Below, piece after piece: positions 53,191 through 63,339 of a stretch of 64,000 nt of DNA. The stretch lies in assembly GCF_030708075.1 (NCBI RefSeq), contig NZ_CP117982.1, forward strand, positions 1,348,528 through 1,412,527. The letters run 5' to 3'. A program made the position numbers and the translations under genes. The notes under the pieces are model-generated. The model ran no database searches, was not told where the DNA came from, and was given only the letters and a program-made list of their open reading frames with translations. Source of the DNA: Candidatus Epulonipiscium viviparus. GTDB lineage: Bacteria > Bacillota > Clostridia > Lachnospirales > Cellulosilyticaceae. Every line of letters begins with the position of its first letter. Positions within the stretch are counted from its first letter, which is position 1.

Positions 53191-53223
53191 TTTGCAAAAC
53201 GAAAATAGGAGGTGGAATATAAA

Positions 53224-53721
53224 ATGATCAATGCAAATTCAGAATCAAAAAAAGTTATAGTAGAAAAAATTAAAGGAAACATTGCTGGAGCGGCATCTAT
53301 CACTATCGTGGATTATCGTGGTCTTACAGTAGAACAAGACACAAGCTTAAGAAAATCTATGAGAGATGCGGGCGTGATATATAAAGTTTACAAAAACAGT
53401 ATGTTTGGCCGAGCGATTGAAGGAACAGAGTTTGAAGATCTCAAGAAGCACTTGGAAGGGCCAACAGCAGTGGCGATAAGCCAAGATGATGCGACCGCGG
53501 GGCCACGTGTTTTAGCAGAGGCGGCAAAAAAACTAGAAAAGCTGGAGTTTAAAGCAGGCGTGGTAGAAGGTAACTACTATGACGCAAAAGGAATCGAAAA
53601 AATTGGTAATATCGCTCCAAGAGAAGAGTTACTTGGTAGATTGCTTGGAAGCTTTAAATCACCTATTTCGAGCTTTGCAAGAGTTATTAAAGAAATTGCT
53701 TCTAAAAAAGAAGAGGCTTAA
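53224..53721 (+). CDS. rplJ: 50S ribosomal protein L10
   Basis: 165 residues: SESKKVIVEKIKGNIAGAAS and IVDYRGLTVEQDTSLRKSMRDAG are the rRNA-binding part, and the C-terminal helix (FARVIKEIASKKEEA) carries L7/L12 dimers. ATG 53224 follows AGGAGGTGG; a GTG at 53212 inside that site is rejected. Regulated by the leader upstream. Confidence 0.97.
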   Translation: MINANSESKKVIVEKIKGNIAGAASITIVDYRGLTVEQDTSLRKSMRDAGVIYKVYKNSMFGRAIEGTEFEDLKKHLEGPTAVAISQDDATAGPRVLAEAAKKLEKLEFKAGVVEGNYYDAKGIEKIGNIAPREELLGRLLGSFKSPISSFARVIKEIASKKEEA

Positions 53722-53742
53722 AAAATTTACGGAGGTGCTATA

Positions 53743-54111
53743 ATGGCAAAATTATCAATTAATGAAATTATTGATGCAGTTAAAGAATTAACAATATTAG
53801 AACTAAATGAGTTAGTAACAGCTTGTGAAGAAGAGTTTGGAGTATCTGCCGCGGCAGGAGTTATGATGGCAGCAGGGCCAGCGGTTGTAGAAGAAGAAAA
53901 AACAGAATTTGACGTTGAGCTTACTGAAACAGGCGGAGAAAAAATTAAGGTTATTAAAGTTGTGCGTGAAATTACAGGTCTTGGGCTTAAAGAAGCAAAA
54001 GATGTGGCAGAAGGTGCACCAAAAATTATTAAAGAAGGTCTTTCTAAAGAAGACGCAGAGGCTATTAAAGCTAAACTTGAGGCTGTTGGAGCTAAAGTTA
54101 CACTTAAATAA
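53743..54111 (+). CDS. rplL: 50S ribosomal protein L7/L12
   Basis: 122 residues: N-terminal dimerisation helices ([20 protein letters not shown]), an Ala-rich hinge near 35-50, and the C-terminal factor-binding domain [20 protein letters not shown]...[15 protein letters not shown]. Recruits translation factors. Followed by a terminator. Confidence 0.98.
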   Translation: MAKLSINEIIDAVKELTILELNELVTACEEEFGVSAAAGVMMAAGPAVVEEEKTEFDVELTETGGEKIKVIKVVREITGLGLKEAKDVAEGAPKIIKEGLSKEDAEAIKAKLEAVGAKVTLK

Positions 54112-54124
54112 TAATTTGTTTGGG

Positions 54125-54154
54125 GGAGCTATTAAGTCGTATAGCTCCTTTTTT
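54125..54154 (+). terminator. Terminator after rplL
   Basis: GGAGCTAT (54125-54132), 8-nt loop, ATAGCTCC (54141-54148), then six T. Perfect 8-bp stem. It separates rplJL from rpoBC. Confidence 0.9.
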
Positions 54155-54179
54155 GGTCTGAAAAAATTATTAAATGGGG

Positions 54180-54208
54180 TTGACGAAATTTTCAACTTCT
54201 GCTACTAT
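54180..54208 (+). promoter_or_regulatory. Sigma-A promoter of rpoB-rpoC
   Basis: TTGACG (54180-54185), 17-nt spacer ending CTGC, TACTAT (54203-54208). A roughly 160-nt AT-rich leader follows before rpoB, in which I see no defined structure. Confidence 0.83.
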
Positions 54209-54373
54209 TTTTAAATGCGTCAATTTTTAAGATTTTCTTTTTATGTTCTAAAAATGGACAATATATTATTTTTTTGTGTATAAACAAAGAAAAATATGTT
54301 TCATGTTTTTAAAAAATACATATGCTTTAGGGCATTTGTAGATTTATAAATTTTGCAAGGGGTGAAAGTACAC

Positions 54374-57300
54374 ATGCAAAAATCCAAGATTAACCCAATT
54401 GAAATGGGAAAGCAAGTGCGTATGAGTTATGCACTATCAAATGAGATTTTTGAAATTCCAAATCTAATAGAAATACAAACAGATTCATACAAATGGTTCT
54501 TAGAAGAAGGCTTAGACGAAGTATTTAAAGATATTTCTCCAATAGTAGACTTTAACGGAAATCTAATGTTAGAATTTATTAATTTCTCATTAGATCCACA
54601 TTCTAAATATACTGTTGAAGAAGCCAAAGAAAAGGATGTAAATTATGCTGCTTCTTTGAAGGTAAAAGTTCGCCTATATAATAAGGAAACGGGCGAAAGT
54701 ATGGATAATGATGTTTTTATGGGCGATTTGCCTTTAATGACAGAAACTGGTAGTTTTATTATTAATGGTGCAGAAAGGGTTATTGTTAGTCAGCTAGTCC
54801 GATCGCCAGGGATTTATTATAATCGTGAGTTTGACAAATTTGGAAAAAGACTTTTTTCGGCAACAGTAATACCAAATCGTGGTGCATGGTTGGAGTATGA
54901 AACAGATTCAAACGATATTTTTTATGTGAGAGTGGATAGAACGCGAAAAGTTCCTGTTACTGTTTTAATGAGAGCACTAAGACTGGGTACAAATGTAGAA
55001 ATTATAGACATGTTTGGAGAAGAACCGAAAATTTTGGCTTCGATAGAAAAAGACGGCTCTAACTCGTATGAAGAAGGTCTAATAGAAATTTATAAAAGAG
55101 TTCGCCCAGGTGAGCCACCAACGGTTGAAAGTGCTGAAACTTTACTTGCAAATATGTTTTTTGACTCCAGAAGGTATGATTTAGCAAAGGTCGGAAGATA
55201 TAAATTTAACAAAAAACTTGCCCTTAAAAATAGAGTTAAAGGATTTACTCTTGCTGAAGATGTAGTAAATATGGTTACTGGTGAAGTGGTTGCTGAAGCT
55301 GGTGATAAAATTTCTGAAGAGTTGGCCGATATTATTCAAAATACTGGGACTTCAAATGTAAAGATTGAAATTAGTGACCTTGATAGACCAGTAGTTGTAT
55401 TAACGAATCAAATGGTTGATATAGCGCAATTTGTAGATATAGATAAAGTCGAATTTGGAATTAAAGAAAATGTTTATTATCCAGTGTTGGCAGAAATCAT
55501 CGAAAACAATAGTGATATAGATGAAATAAAAGAACTTATAAAACAAAGAATGAATGAGTTAATTCCAAAACATATTACATCAGAAGATATATTTGCATCT
55601 ATGAATTATGTAATAAATTTGGAATATGGCATTGGCGCGAGAGATGATATAGACCATCTAGGAAATCGTCGTATAAGAGCCGTCGGAGAGTTGTTGCAAA
55701 ACCAATTTAGAATAGGTCTAACTCGTATGGAAAGATCTGTTCGCGAAAGAATGACAACACAGACAGATGAGCCAGCAAATCCTCAAACATTTATTAATAT
55801 ACGTCCTGTGACAGCCGCTATAAAGGAATTTTTTGGAAGTTCACAACTTTCGCAATTTATGGACCAAAACAATCCATTGGCAGAATTGACGCATAAACGA
55901 AGATTATCTGCCTTGGGACCTGGAGGTTTATCTAGGGAAAGAGCCGGCTTTGAGGTTCGAGATGTTCACTACTCGCATTATGGCAGAATGTGCCCTATTG
56001 AGACTCCAGAAGGCCCAAATATCGGATTGATTAACTCTTTGGCAACGTTTGCTCGAATCAATGAATATGGATTTATTGAAGCTCCATATAGAATTGTAAA
56101 AAAAGATGAAAATGGTGAGCCAGTTGTTACAGAAGAATTTAGATATGTTACTGCAGATGAAGAAGAAAGCTATACTATTTGTCAAGCAACAGAAGAATTG
56201 ACCAACGATATGCATTTTGTTCGTAAAAAAATTACGGCCAGAAGACGAGAAGAAATTTTGGAATTTGACTATAAAGAAATTGATATGATGGATATATCTT
56301 CTAGACAAATTGTCTCTGTTGCGACAGCGATGATTCCGTTCTTAGAAAACGATGATGCAAATAGAGCTCTAATGGGTGCAAACATGCAACGACAGGCTGT
56401 GCCGCTTATTAAAACCAATAGCCCGATTGTGGGAACAGGAATGGAAGCGAAGGCAGCGAAGGACGCAGGTGTGTTGATCATTGCTAAAGAAGACGGCGTC
56501 GCAGAAAGCGTGACATCTCGAGAAATAATAATCAGAGAAGACGAAACTATGCGTCGTAGAGTATATACGTTAACTAAATTTACTAGAAGTAATCAAGGTA
56601 CTTGTATAAACCAAAGACCTTTAATTAGCAGGGGTGACTTTGTTAGAAAAGGCGAAATAATCGCAGATGGTCCTTCAACAGAGAATGGTGAGTTGGCACT
56701 TGGACAAAACCCATTGATTGGATTTATGACATGGGAAGGATATAATTTTGAAGATGCAATATTGCTGAGTGAGCGACTTGTTAAAGAAGACGTATATACC
56801 TCTGTTCACATTGAAGAATATGAGGTGGAAGCAAGGGATACCAAGGTTGGAACAGAAGAAATTACAAGAGATATCCCAAACACAAATGAGGAATCGCTAA
56901 AAGACCTAGATGAACGAGGAATTATTCGTATAGGTGCAGAAGTAAGGGCGGGCGATATTTTAGTAGGCAGAGTAACGCCAAAAGGTGAGACAGAACTAAC
57001 TGCAGAAGAGCGACTTCTTAGAGCGATATTTGGTGAAAAAGTTAGAGAAGTTCGAGACACATCCTTAAGAGTACCCCATGGTGAAGCAGGAATCATTGTA
57101 GATGTAAAAATATTTACTCGTGAAAATGATGATGAATTATCTCCGGGTGTAAATAGGATGGTTCGTTGCTATATAGCGCAAAAGAGAAAGATTTCTGTAG
57201 GAGATAAAATGGCTGGTCGACATGGAAATAAAGGTGTTATTTCGAGAGTGTTGCCAGCAGAAGATATGCCGTTTTTACCAAATGGGAGACCGCTTGATAT

Positions 57301-58636
57301 TGTGTTAAATCCGTTGGGCGTGCCTTCTCGTATGAATATTGGGCAGGTTCTAGAAGTTCACTTGGGCTTAGCGGCAAAGGCGCTTGGCTTTAAAATTGCC
57401 ACACCAGTATTCGATGGGGCTAATGAGCAAGATATAATGCAAACTTTAGAAATGGCAAATGATTATGTAAATTTAGAAGATTTTGAAGACTTTAGAGATT
57501 TGTGGGCAGATAAGCTGAAGCCAAGTGCGTTACAGTATCTAGAAGATAACTTGGAACATCGACAAGAGTGGCAAGGCGTGCCGATAGATAGAACCGGAAA
57601 AATTAGACTTAGAGATGGCAGAACAGGTGAAGAATTTGATAACCCTGTAACTGTGGGATATATGCATTATTTGAAACTGCATCACTTGGTAGATGATAAA
57701 ATGCATGCGCGTTCGACCGGACCGTATGCCACAATTACGCAACAACCGCTTGGAGGAAAAGCTCAATTTGGTGGGCAGCGTTTTGGAGAGATGGAAGTTT
57801 GGGCCCTGGAAGCATATGGAGCTGCATATACTTTGCAAGAAATTTTGACGATCAAATCTGATGATGTGGTTGGGAGAGTTAAAGCATATGAAGCGATTGT
57901 GAAAGGTGAAAATATTCCAGAACCAGGAATCCCAGAATCATTTAAAGTATTGCTTAAAGAACTGCAATCTCTAGGCCTTGATATTAAAGTTATGACTGAT
58001 GATATCGAAATAGAAATTAAAGAAAATATTTATGATGGCACTAGTGTTACAGTAGATTTAGATACTTTAACAGGCAATCAAGAAAGTTATAAACAAGATC
58101 CTAATGATGATATGCATGAAATTGAAGATATAGACGATTTAGAATTTGACGATGAAGAAGACGATGATTTTATAGATGATTTGGAAGAAGATGAAGCAAA
58201 AATGGGACTTAGTGTTCAAAAGGGTACAATGCAGCATTCTATAACAGTATCTGCAGATAATAATGCAGATTTGGAGATAGATGATGATGATGTTTTTGAA
58301 GACGAAGATTTTATAGAAGAAACTAAACACAAGATTACAATCACAAAACCGGCTAAAAAAGAAAGAATTCCATTAGTTGATAGTTATATAGATATTGATG
58401 ATGACTTTGATAATATGGATGATGTTGGTAATGAAGATGATGAAGACGATGATATTATGGATGAATATTATTATAACTATGATAACACAAATGATAATGG
58501 CAAAAAGAAAAATTCGGATGATGATAAAAATAGTAAGAATAGATTGACCGATGAATTTGATTATGGTGATGATGATTTAAAATATGGTGACTCCGATCTT
58601 GATGATGATGGTAGCAGAAAGTCTCGTAAGCATTAA
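54374..58636 (+). CDS. rpoB: RNA polymerase beta subunit with long acidic tail
   Basis: 1,420 residues. The core is standard: [59 protein letters not shown] (rifampicin cluster I with susceptible-type residues), [26 protein letters not shown] and [32 protein letters not shown]. The conserved fold ends near residue 1217 ([11 protein letters not shown]). About 200 further residues are very acidic and low-complexity (for example [16 protein letters not shown]), broken by a short basic stretch [17 protein letters not shown]. subtilis RpoB has only about 1,190 residues. The start ATG 54374 has AAGGGGTGA upstream. The role of the tail is unknown. Confidence 0.98.
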   Translation: MQKSKINPIEMGKQVRMSYALSNEIFEIPNLIEIQTDSYKWFLEEGLDEVFKDISPIVDFNGNLMLEFINFSLDPHSKYTVEEAKEKDVNYAASLKVKVRLYNKETGESMDNDVFMGDLPLMTETGSFIINGAERVIVSQLVRSPGIYYNREFDKFGKRLFSATVIPNRGAWLEYETDSNDIFYVRVDRTRKVPVTVLMRALRLGTNVEIIDMFGEEPKILASIEKDGSNSYEEGLIEIYKRVRPGEPPTVESAETLLANMFFDSRRYDLAKVGRYKFNKKLALKNRVKGFTLAEDVVNMVTGEVVAEAGDKISEELADIIQNTGTSNVKIEISDLDRPVVVLTNQMVDIAQFVDIDKVEFGIKENVYYPVLAEIIENNSDIDEIKELIKQRMNELIPKHITSEDIFASMNYVINLEYGIGARDDIDHLGNRRIRAVGELLQNQFRIGLTRMERSVRERMTTQTDEPANPQTFINIRPVTAAIKEFFGSSQLSQFMDQNNPLAELTHKRRLSALGPGGLSRERAGFEVRDVHYSHYGRMCPIETPEGPNIGLINSLATFARINEYGFIEAPYRIVKKDENGEPVVTEEFRYVTADEEESYTICQATEELTNDMHFVRKKITARRREEILEFDYKEIDMMDISSRQIVSVATAMIPFLENDDANRALMGANMQRQAVPLIKTNSPIVGTGMEAKAAKDAGVLIIAKEDGVAESVTSREIIIREDETMRRRVYTLTKFTRSNQGTCINQRPLISRGDFVRKGEIIADGPSTENGELALGQNPLIGFMTWEGYNFEDAILLSERLVKEDVYTSVHIEEYEVEARDTKVGTEEITRDIPNTNEESLKDLDERGIIRIGAEVRAGDILVGRVTPKGETELTAEERLLRAIFGEKVREVRDTSLRVPHGEAGIIVDVKIFTRENDDELSPGVNRMVRCYIAQKRKISVGDKMAGRHGNKGVISRVLPAEDMPFLPNGRPLDIVLNPLGVPSRMNIGQVLEVHLGLAAKALGFKIATPVFDGANEQDIMQTLEMANDYVNLEDFEDFRDLWADKLKPSALQYLEDNLEHRQEWQGVPIDRTGKIRLRDGRTGEEFDNPVTVGYMHYLKLHHLVDDKMHARSTGPYATITQQPLGGKAQFGGQRFGEMEVWALEAYGAAYTLQEILTIKSDDVVGRVKAYEAIVKGENIPEPGIPESFKVLLKELQSLGLDIKVMTDDIEIEIKENIYDGTSVTVDLDTLTGNQESYKQDPNDDMHEIEDIDDLEFDDEEDDDFIDDLEEDEAKMGLSVQKGTMQHSITVSADNNADLEIDDDDVFEDEDFIEETKHKITITKPAKKERIPLVDSYIDIDDDFDNMDDVGNEDDEDDDIMDEYYYNYDNTNDNGKKKNSDDDKNSKNRLTDEFDYGDDDLKYGDSDLDDDGSRKSRKH

Positions 58637-58669
58637 TGAAGAGTACTTCTCAGAAAGGAGAAAATAATA

Positions 58670-61600
58670 ATGGATATGGATCAACCAATTGCGTTTGAAA
58701 ATATAAAGATAGGTCTGGCTTCACCAGATAAAATTCGTCAATGGTCAAGAGGCGAAGTTAAGAAGCCGGAGACTATAAACTACCGTACTCAGCGCCCGGA
58801 ACGAGAAGGGCTTTTCTGTGAGAAAATTTTTGGACCTAGTAAAGATTGGGAATGTCATTGTGGTAAGTATAAAAGAATTAGGTATAAAGGTGTAATTTGC
58901 GATAGATGTGGGGTAGAAATTACACGAGCCAAGGTGCGACGTGAAAGAATGGGGCATATTGAACTGGCAGCTCCTGTTTCACACATTTGGTATTTTAAAG
59001 GTATTCCAAGTAAGATGGGACTAATTCTTGATATTGCCCCTAGAATTTTAGAAAAAATTCTATATTTTGCTTCTTATATCATCACTTATGTTAGTTCAGA
59101 ATATGAAAAACGTGAAGGAATTTCTTATAAGCAAGTTTTAACAGAAAAAGAGTTTCAAGAAGTTGATAGAAGATATAATGACGAAGCTAGAGAAAGAGAT
59201 GGGACAGTAGCATTTGTTGCAGAAATGGGTGCAGAAGCTATAAAAAAACTTCTTCAAGATATAGATTTGGAGAAGGAAAGTGAGACTCTAAAAACTCAGC
59301 TTGTTGATGCCACAGGGCAAAAAAGAATTAGAATTATAAAAAGACTTGAGGTAATCGAATCATTTAGGTTAGCAGGTAGTAAGCCAGAATGGATGATTTT
59401 GGATGTTATTCCTGTATTGCCACCAGATTTGCGTCCTATGATTCAGCTGGATGGAGGTAGATTTGCAACATCAGACTTAAATGATTTGTATAGGAGAGTT
59501 ATTAATAGAAATAATCGTCTTAAAAGACTTGTAGATCTCGGTGCACCTAATATTATTGTTAGAAATGAAAAGCGTATGCTACAAGAAGCTGTAGACGCAT
59601 TAATTGATAATGGTAGACGCGGTAGACCGGTGACAGGGCCAGGAAATAGACCGCTTAAGTCGCTTTCGGATATGCTAAAAGGTAAGTCGGGACGATTTAG
59701 ACAAAATTTGTTAGGGAAGCGTGTCGATTATTCTGGGCGTTCGGTTATTGTTGTAGGTCCTTATCTAAAGATCTATCAGTGTGGGCTTCCAAAAGAGATG
59801 GCAATAGAGTTGTTTAAGCCATTTGTTATGAAGAAGTTAGTATCAGATGGAATTGCACAGAATATTAAAAATGCAAAGAATATGATAGAGAGTTTAAAAA
59901 CTGAAATTTGGGATGTATTAGAAGAAGTAATCAAAGAGCATCCGGTTATGCTAAATCGTGCTCCAACACTGCATCGTTTGGGGATACAGGCTTTTGAACC
60001 CACATTAGTAGAAGGGCGAGCGCTAAAACTGCATCCTCTTGTTTGTGCTGCCTATAATGCAGACTTTGACGGAGATCAAATGGCGGTGCACGTTCCATTA
60101 TCTGTAGAAGCGCAAACAGAATGTAGATTTTTGTTATTGGCTCCAAATAACTTGCTAAAGCCATCTGATGGTGCGCCCGTGGCTGTTCCTTCACAGGATA
60201 TGGTGTTGGGAATGTATTATTTGACATTGGATAGAGCCGGTGAAGAAGGTGAAGGCAGATACTTTAAAGATGAGAATGAAGCAATTTTGGCATACGAAAC
60301 TAAAGAAATTAGTTTACATGCAAAGATTAAAGTTAGAAGAACCGTTGAATTTAACGGACAAAGTTTAACCGGAATGACTGATACAACTGTTGGGCGAATC
60401 TTTTTTAATGAAGCAATTCCTCAGGATTTAGGGTTTGTGAAGAGAATTTCTCCAGAAAGTGCTCTAAAGTATGAGATTGATTTCTTGGTAGGCAAAAAGC
60501 AGTTAGGTCAAATTATTAAGAAAAGCATTAATACGCATGGTGCAACAAAAACGGCTATTTTATTAGATAGTATTAAAGATCTAGGATTTAAATTTTCTAC
60601 ACGTGGAGCACTTACAGTTTCTGTATCAGATATGGTTATTCCAGAACGTAAAAAAGAATTTTTGGCAGAAGCCGAAAAATCTGTAGACCAGGTTACTAGG
60701 CTGTTTAGACGTGGTTTGATGACCGACGAAGAAAGATATAATAAGGTTATTCAATCTTGGAATGCCGCGAATGATAAGATCACAGAAGCATTGTTATCAG
60801 GGCTAGGTAGATATAACAACATCTTTATGATGGCCGATTCAGGTGCGAGGGGATCTAATAACCAAATTAAGCAGTTGGCAGGGATGCGAGGACTGATGGC
60901 ATCTCCGTCTGGTAGAATCATCGAGTTGCCAATAAAGGCAAACTTTAGAGAAGGGCTAACGGTATTGGAATACTTTATTTCTGCACATGGAGCTAGAAAA
61001 GGGCTTGCAGATACTGCTCTTAAGACTGCTGACTCTGGATATTTGACAAGACGTTTGGTTGACGTTTCGCAAGATGTTATTATCAGAGAGCTTGATTGTA
61101 ATCATCCGATAGAAAAAACTGTGAGAATAACTAAAATTACAGATGAGTTAATAGGCAAAAAGTTGGCCGCAGATGTAATTAATATGACAACAGAAGAAGT
61201 GGTAGCAGAAGCAGGAGAAGTAATTACTGCCGAGCTATTTAGTATTTTAAAAGCAAGAGTGCCTGGAGTTAAAGAGATTAAATTCTGGCAAAAACCTAAA
61301 ATTCCTGGGATGGTCGTTAGCGCATTTAAAGAAGGCACCGAAATGATAGAGCCTTTAAGTGAAAGGATTACAGGAAGATTTGCAGCTGAAGATATATATA
61401 ATCCAGAAACTGGAGAATTGATTATAGAAGAAGATAAGATGATTACTCCACATTTGGCAGAATATATAGATTCTTTGGGAATCACTGCAGTAAGAATTAG
61501 AACAGCGCTATCCTGTAAGTCGACAATTGGTGTATGTGTTAAATGCTATGGTGCAAACATGTCTTCTGGAAACCAGGTGCGAATTGGTGAATCAGTAGGA

Positions 61601-62404
61601 ATTATAGCTGCACAATCGATTGGAGAGCCTGGTACGCAATTAACAATGAGAACTTTCCATACGGGAGGAATAGCAGGAGACGATATTACTCAGGGTCTTC
61701 CGCGTATAGAAGAACTTTTTGAAGCAAGAAAGCCAAAGGGGCTTGCTATTATAACAGAATTCGCAGGCGAAGTGGCTATTATCGAAAGTAAGAAAAAACG
61801 TGAAATTTCGATCACCAATGCTGATACTGGAGAAATGAAATCATATTTAATACCGTATGGATCTCGAATTAAGGTTAAAGATGGAGACTATATAGAAGCA
61901 GGAGATGAGCTGACTGAAGGTAGTATAAATCCACATGATATCTTAAAGATTAAGGGAATTCGCGGAGTGCAAGACTATATGCTAAAAGAAGTTCAAAGAG
62001 TTTATCGTTTGCAAGGCGTGGATATAAATGACAAGCACGTCGAAGTTATTGTGAGACAAATGATGAAAAAAGTGAAAATTGAAGAAAATGGTGATACAAC
62101 GCTACTCCCTGGAAGTTTGGTAGACGTATTAGAATATGAAAAAATTAATGAAGTGACGATAGAAGAAGGTGGAACGCCAGCAGATGGAAAGCCTACTTTG
62201 TTAGGTATTACAAAAGCATCGTTGGCAACAGAATCATTCCTATCGGCAGCATCTTTCCAAGAAACAACCAGAGTTTTAACAGACGCTGCAATAAAGGGTA
62301 AGGTTGATCCACTAATTGGGTTAAAAGAAAACGTTATTATTGGTAAGTTAATTCCTGCCGGAACAGGTATGGATAGGTACAGAAAAATTCAAATTGTTGA
62401 ATAA
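58670..62404 (+). CDS. rpoC: RNA polymerase beta' subunit
   Basis: 1,244 residues. Zinc motif 1 is [20 protein letters not shown] near 62-81. [20 protein letters not shown] is the lid/rudder region. NADFDGDQM near 462-470 holds the three catalytic Mg-binding Asp. Zinc motif 2 Cys residues are in [16 protein letters not shown], and [18 protein letters not shown] is the trigger-loop helix. Length is usual for clostridia without large inserts. ATG follows AAAGGAG, 33 nt after rpoB. A terminator follows and the str genes are absent downstream. Confidence 0.98.
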   Translation: MDMDQPIAFENIKIGLASPDKIRQWSRGEVKKPETINYRTQRPEREGLFCEKIFGPSKDWECHCGKYKRIRYKGVICDRCGVEITRAKVRRERMGHIELAAPVSHIWYFKGIPSKMGLILDIAPRILEKILYFASYIITYVSSEYEKREGISYKQVLTEKEFQEVDRRYNDEARERDGTVAFVAEMGAEAIKKLLQDIDLEKESETLKTQLVDATGQKRIRIIKRLEVIESFRLAGSKPEWMILDVIPVLPPDLRPMIQLDGGRFATSDLNDLYRRVINRNNRLKRLVDLGAPNIIVRNEKRMLQEAVDALIDNGRRGRPVTGPGNRPLKSLSDMLKGKSGRFRQNLLGKRVDYSGRSVIVVGPYLKIYQCGLPKEMAIELFKPFVMKKLVSDGIAQNIKNAKNMIESLKTEIWDVLEEVIKEHPVMLNRAPTLHRLGIQAFEPTLVEGRALKLHPLVCAAYNADFDGDQMAVHVPLSVEAQTECRFLLLAPNNLLKPSDGAPVAVPSQDMVLGMYYLTLDRAGEEGEGRYFKDENEAILAYETKEISLHAKIKVRRTVEFNGQSLTGMTDTTVGRIFFNEAIPQDLGFVKRISPESALKYEIDFLVGKKQLGQIIKKSINTHGATKTAILLDSIKDLGFKFSTRGALTVSVSDMVIPERKKEFLAEAEKSVDQVTRLFRRGLMTDEERYNKVIQSWNAANDKITEALLSGLGRYNNIFMMADSGARGSNNQIKQLAGMRGLMASPSGRIIELPIKANFREGLTVLEYFISAHGARKGLADTALKTADSGYLTRRLVDVSQDVIIRELDCNHPIEKTVRITKITDELIGKKLAADVINMTTEEVVAEAGEVITAELFSILKARVPGVKEIKFWQKPKIPGMVVSAFKEGTEMIEPLSERITGRFAAEDIYNPETGELIIEEDKMITPHLAEYIDSLGITAVRIRTALSCKSTIGVCVKCYGANMSSGNQVRIGESVGIIAAQSIGEPGTQLTMRTFHTGGIAGDDITQGLPRIEELFEARKPKGLAIITEFAGEVAIIESKKKREISITNADTGEMKSYLIPYGSRIKVKDGDYIEAGDELTEGSINPHDILKIKGIRGVQDYMLKEVQRVYRLQGVDINDKHVEVIVRQMMKKVKIEENGDTTLLPGSLVDVLEYEKINEVTIEEGGTPADGKPTLLGITKASLATESFLSAASFQETTRVLTDAAIKGKVDPLIGLKENVIIGKLIPAGTGMDRYRKIQIVE

Positions 62405-62410
62405 GATCGA

Positions 62411-62444
62411 GAAGCTTACGGACTACCGTAGGCTTCTTTTTTTT
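62411..62444 (+). terminator. Terminator of rpoBC
   Basis: GAAGCTTACGG (62411-62421), loop ACTA, CCGTAGGCTTC (62426-62436, one G-T pair), then eight T. Confidence 0.92.
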
Positions 62445-62445
62445 C

Positions 62446-62472
62446 ACATAATGCAAAATATTTCATATTATA
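62446..62472 (+). promoter_or_regulatory. Possible sigma-K sporulation promoter of dpaB
   Basis: AC (62446-62447), 16 nt, CATATTATA (62464-62472) fits the sigma-K consensus AC-N16/17-CATANNNTA. The start codon of dpaB is about 90 nt downstream. B. subtilis spoVF is sigma-K dependent. The motif is short and AT-rich, so chance is a real alternative. Confidence 0.45.
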
Positions 62473-62563
62473 TTAAATCTAGGATGACTAAAATACTGTA
62501 TATACTATTGCAGTGAAAATCATGGATGTAAAAAGATATTGTTGTAAAAAGGGGGGGAATGTT

Positions 62564-63151
62564 GTGATACAATCATTAGAAGGAATTAACTTGGGAGTTG
62601 CAATTTGTGGTTCGTTTGGTACATTTAAAAATACTATTGAGATGGTAAAACAATTTATAGAATTAGGGGTAAATGTATATCCAATTATGTCTTATACCGC
62701 ATATGAAAATACAACTAGATTTGGATTAAGAGAAGAATTTATTGAACAAATAGAAAATGTGACAAAAAACCAAATTGTGCATACTACTGAAGGAGTGGAG
62801 ACATGGGATTGCATGGTAACGTTAGATGCAATTTTGATTGCTCCTTGTACAGGCAATACATTGGCTAAACTGGCAAATGACATTACAGATACTCCGGTTA
62901 CATTAGTTACAAAAGCAATGCTCAAAAATTCAAAGCCTGTAGTAATAGCGGTCGCAACAAATGATAGATTGGGAAGTAATCTCAAAAATATAGGAACAAT
63001 GATTAAAAATCAAAACGTTTACTTTGTGCCGTTTAATCAGAGTGATCCGCAAAGTAAACCGTATGCGTTAGTGGCGAATTTTTTGTTGGCGCCAGACTCA
63101 GTTTTGGCAGCAGTGAATCAAAAACAAATTCAACCAATTATTTCAACTTAA
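62564..63151 (+). CDS. dpaB: Dipicolinate synthase subunit B
   Basis: 195 residues, a flavoprotein-type fold (SpoVFB) that with DpaA makes dipicolinic acid in the mother cell for spore core dehydration. Seen: NLGVAICGSFGTFKN, VYPIMSYTAYENTTRFG, DAILIAPCTGNTLAKLANDITDTPV, KPVVIAVATNDRLG, NVYFVPFNQSDPQSKP and KQIQPII. All match SpoVFB segment by segment. GTG 62564 has AAAAAGGGGGGG 6 nt upstream; a longer reading from 62513 is rejected. Its usual partner dpaA is not adjacent, so it must lie elsewhere or be absent. Confidence 0.92.
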   Translation: MIQSLEGINLGVAICGSFGTFKNTIEMVKQFIELGVNVYPIMSYTAYENTTRFGLREEFIEQIENVTKNQIVHTTEGVETWDCMVTLDAILIAPCTGNTLAKLANDITDTPVTLVTKAMLKNSKPVVIAVATNDRLGSNLKNIGTMIKNQNVYFVPFNQSDPQSKPYALVANFLLAPDSVLAAVNQKQIQPIIST

Positions 63152-63162
63152 AAAATAGTTAG

Positions 63163-63202
63163 CTGATTTCTAAAATAAATTATAGAAGTCAGTTTTTTTT
63201 TT
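63163..63202 (+). terminator. Terminator after dpaB
   Basis: CTGATTTCTA (63163-63172) pairs with TAGAAGTCAG (63183-63192, one T-G pair), followed by ten T. Confidence 0.88.
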
Positions 63203-63206
63203 AAAC

Positions 63207-63235
63207 TTGACAACGATAAAAGTTTATGCTAGCAT
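63207..63235 (+). promoter_or_regulatory. Sigma-A promoter of the PTS gene
   Basis: TTGACA (63207-63212), 17-nt spacer ending TATGC, TAGCAT (63230-63235), about 105 nt before the start codon. Confidence 0.83.
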
Positions 63236-63339
63236 AAATTATAACTTTAATTAGTGATATGTTGAAGTTAATTAGGGAAGAAACACATTGTAAATACATA
63301 CGAAAAGATTAGTGAAAAGTTATAAAAAGGGGGGCACTG

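Noticed and set aside
53909-54214. Lys/Leu-rich plus-strand frame overlapping rplL and its terminator
   Set aside because: Shadow frame of rplL that reads through the terminator hairpin.
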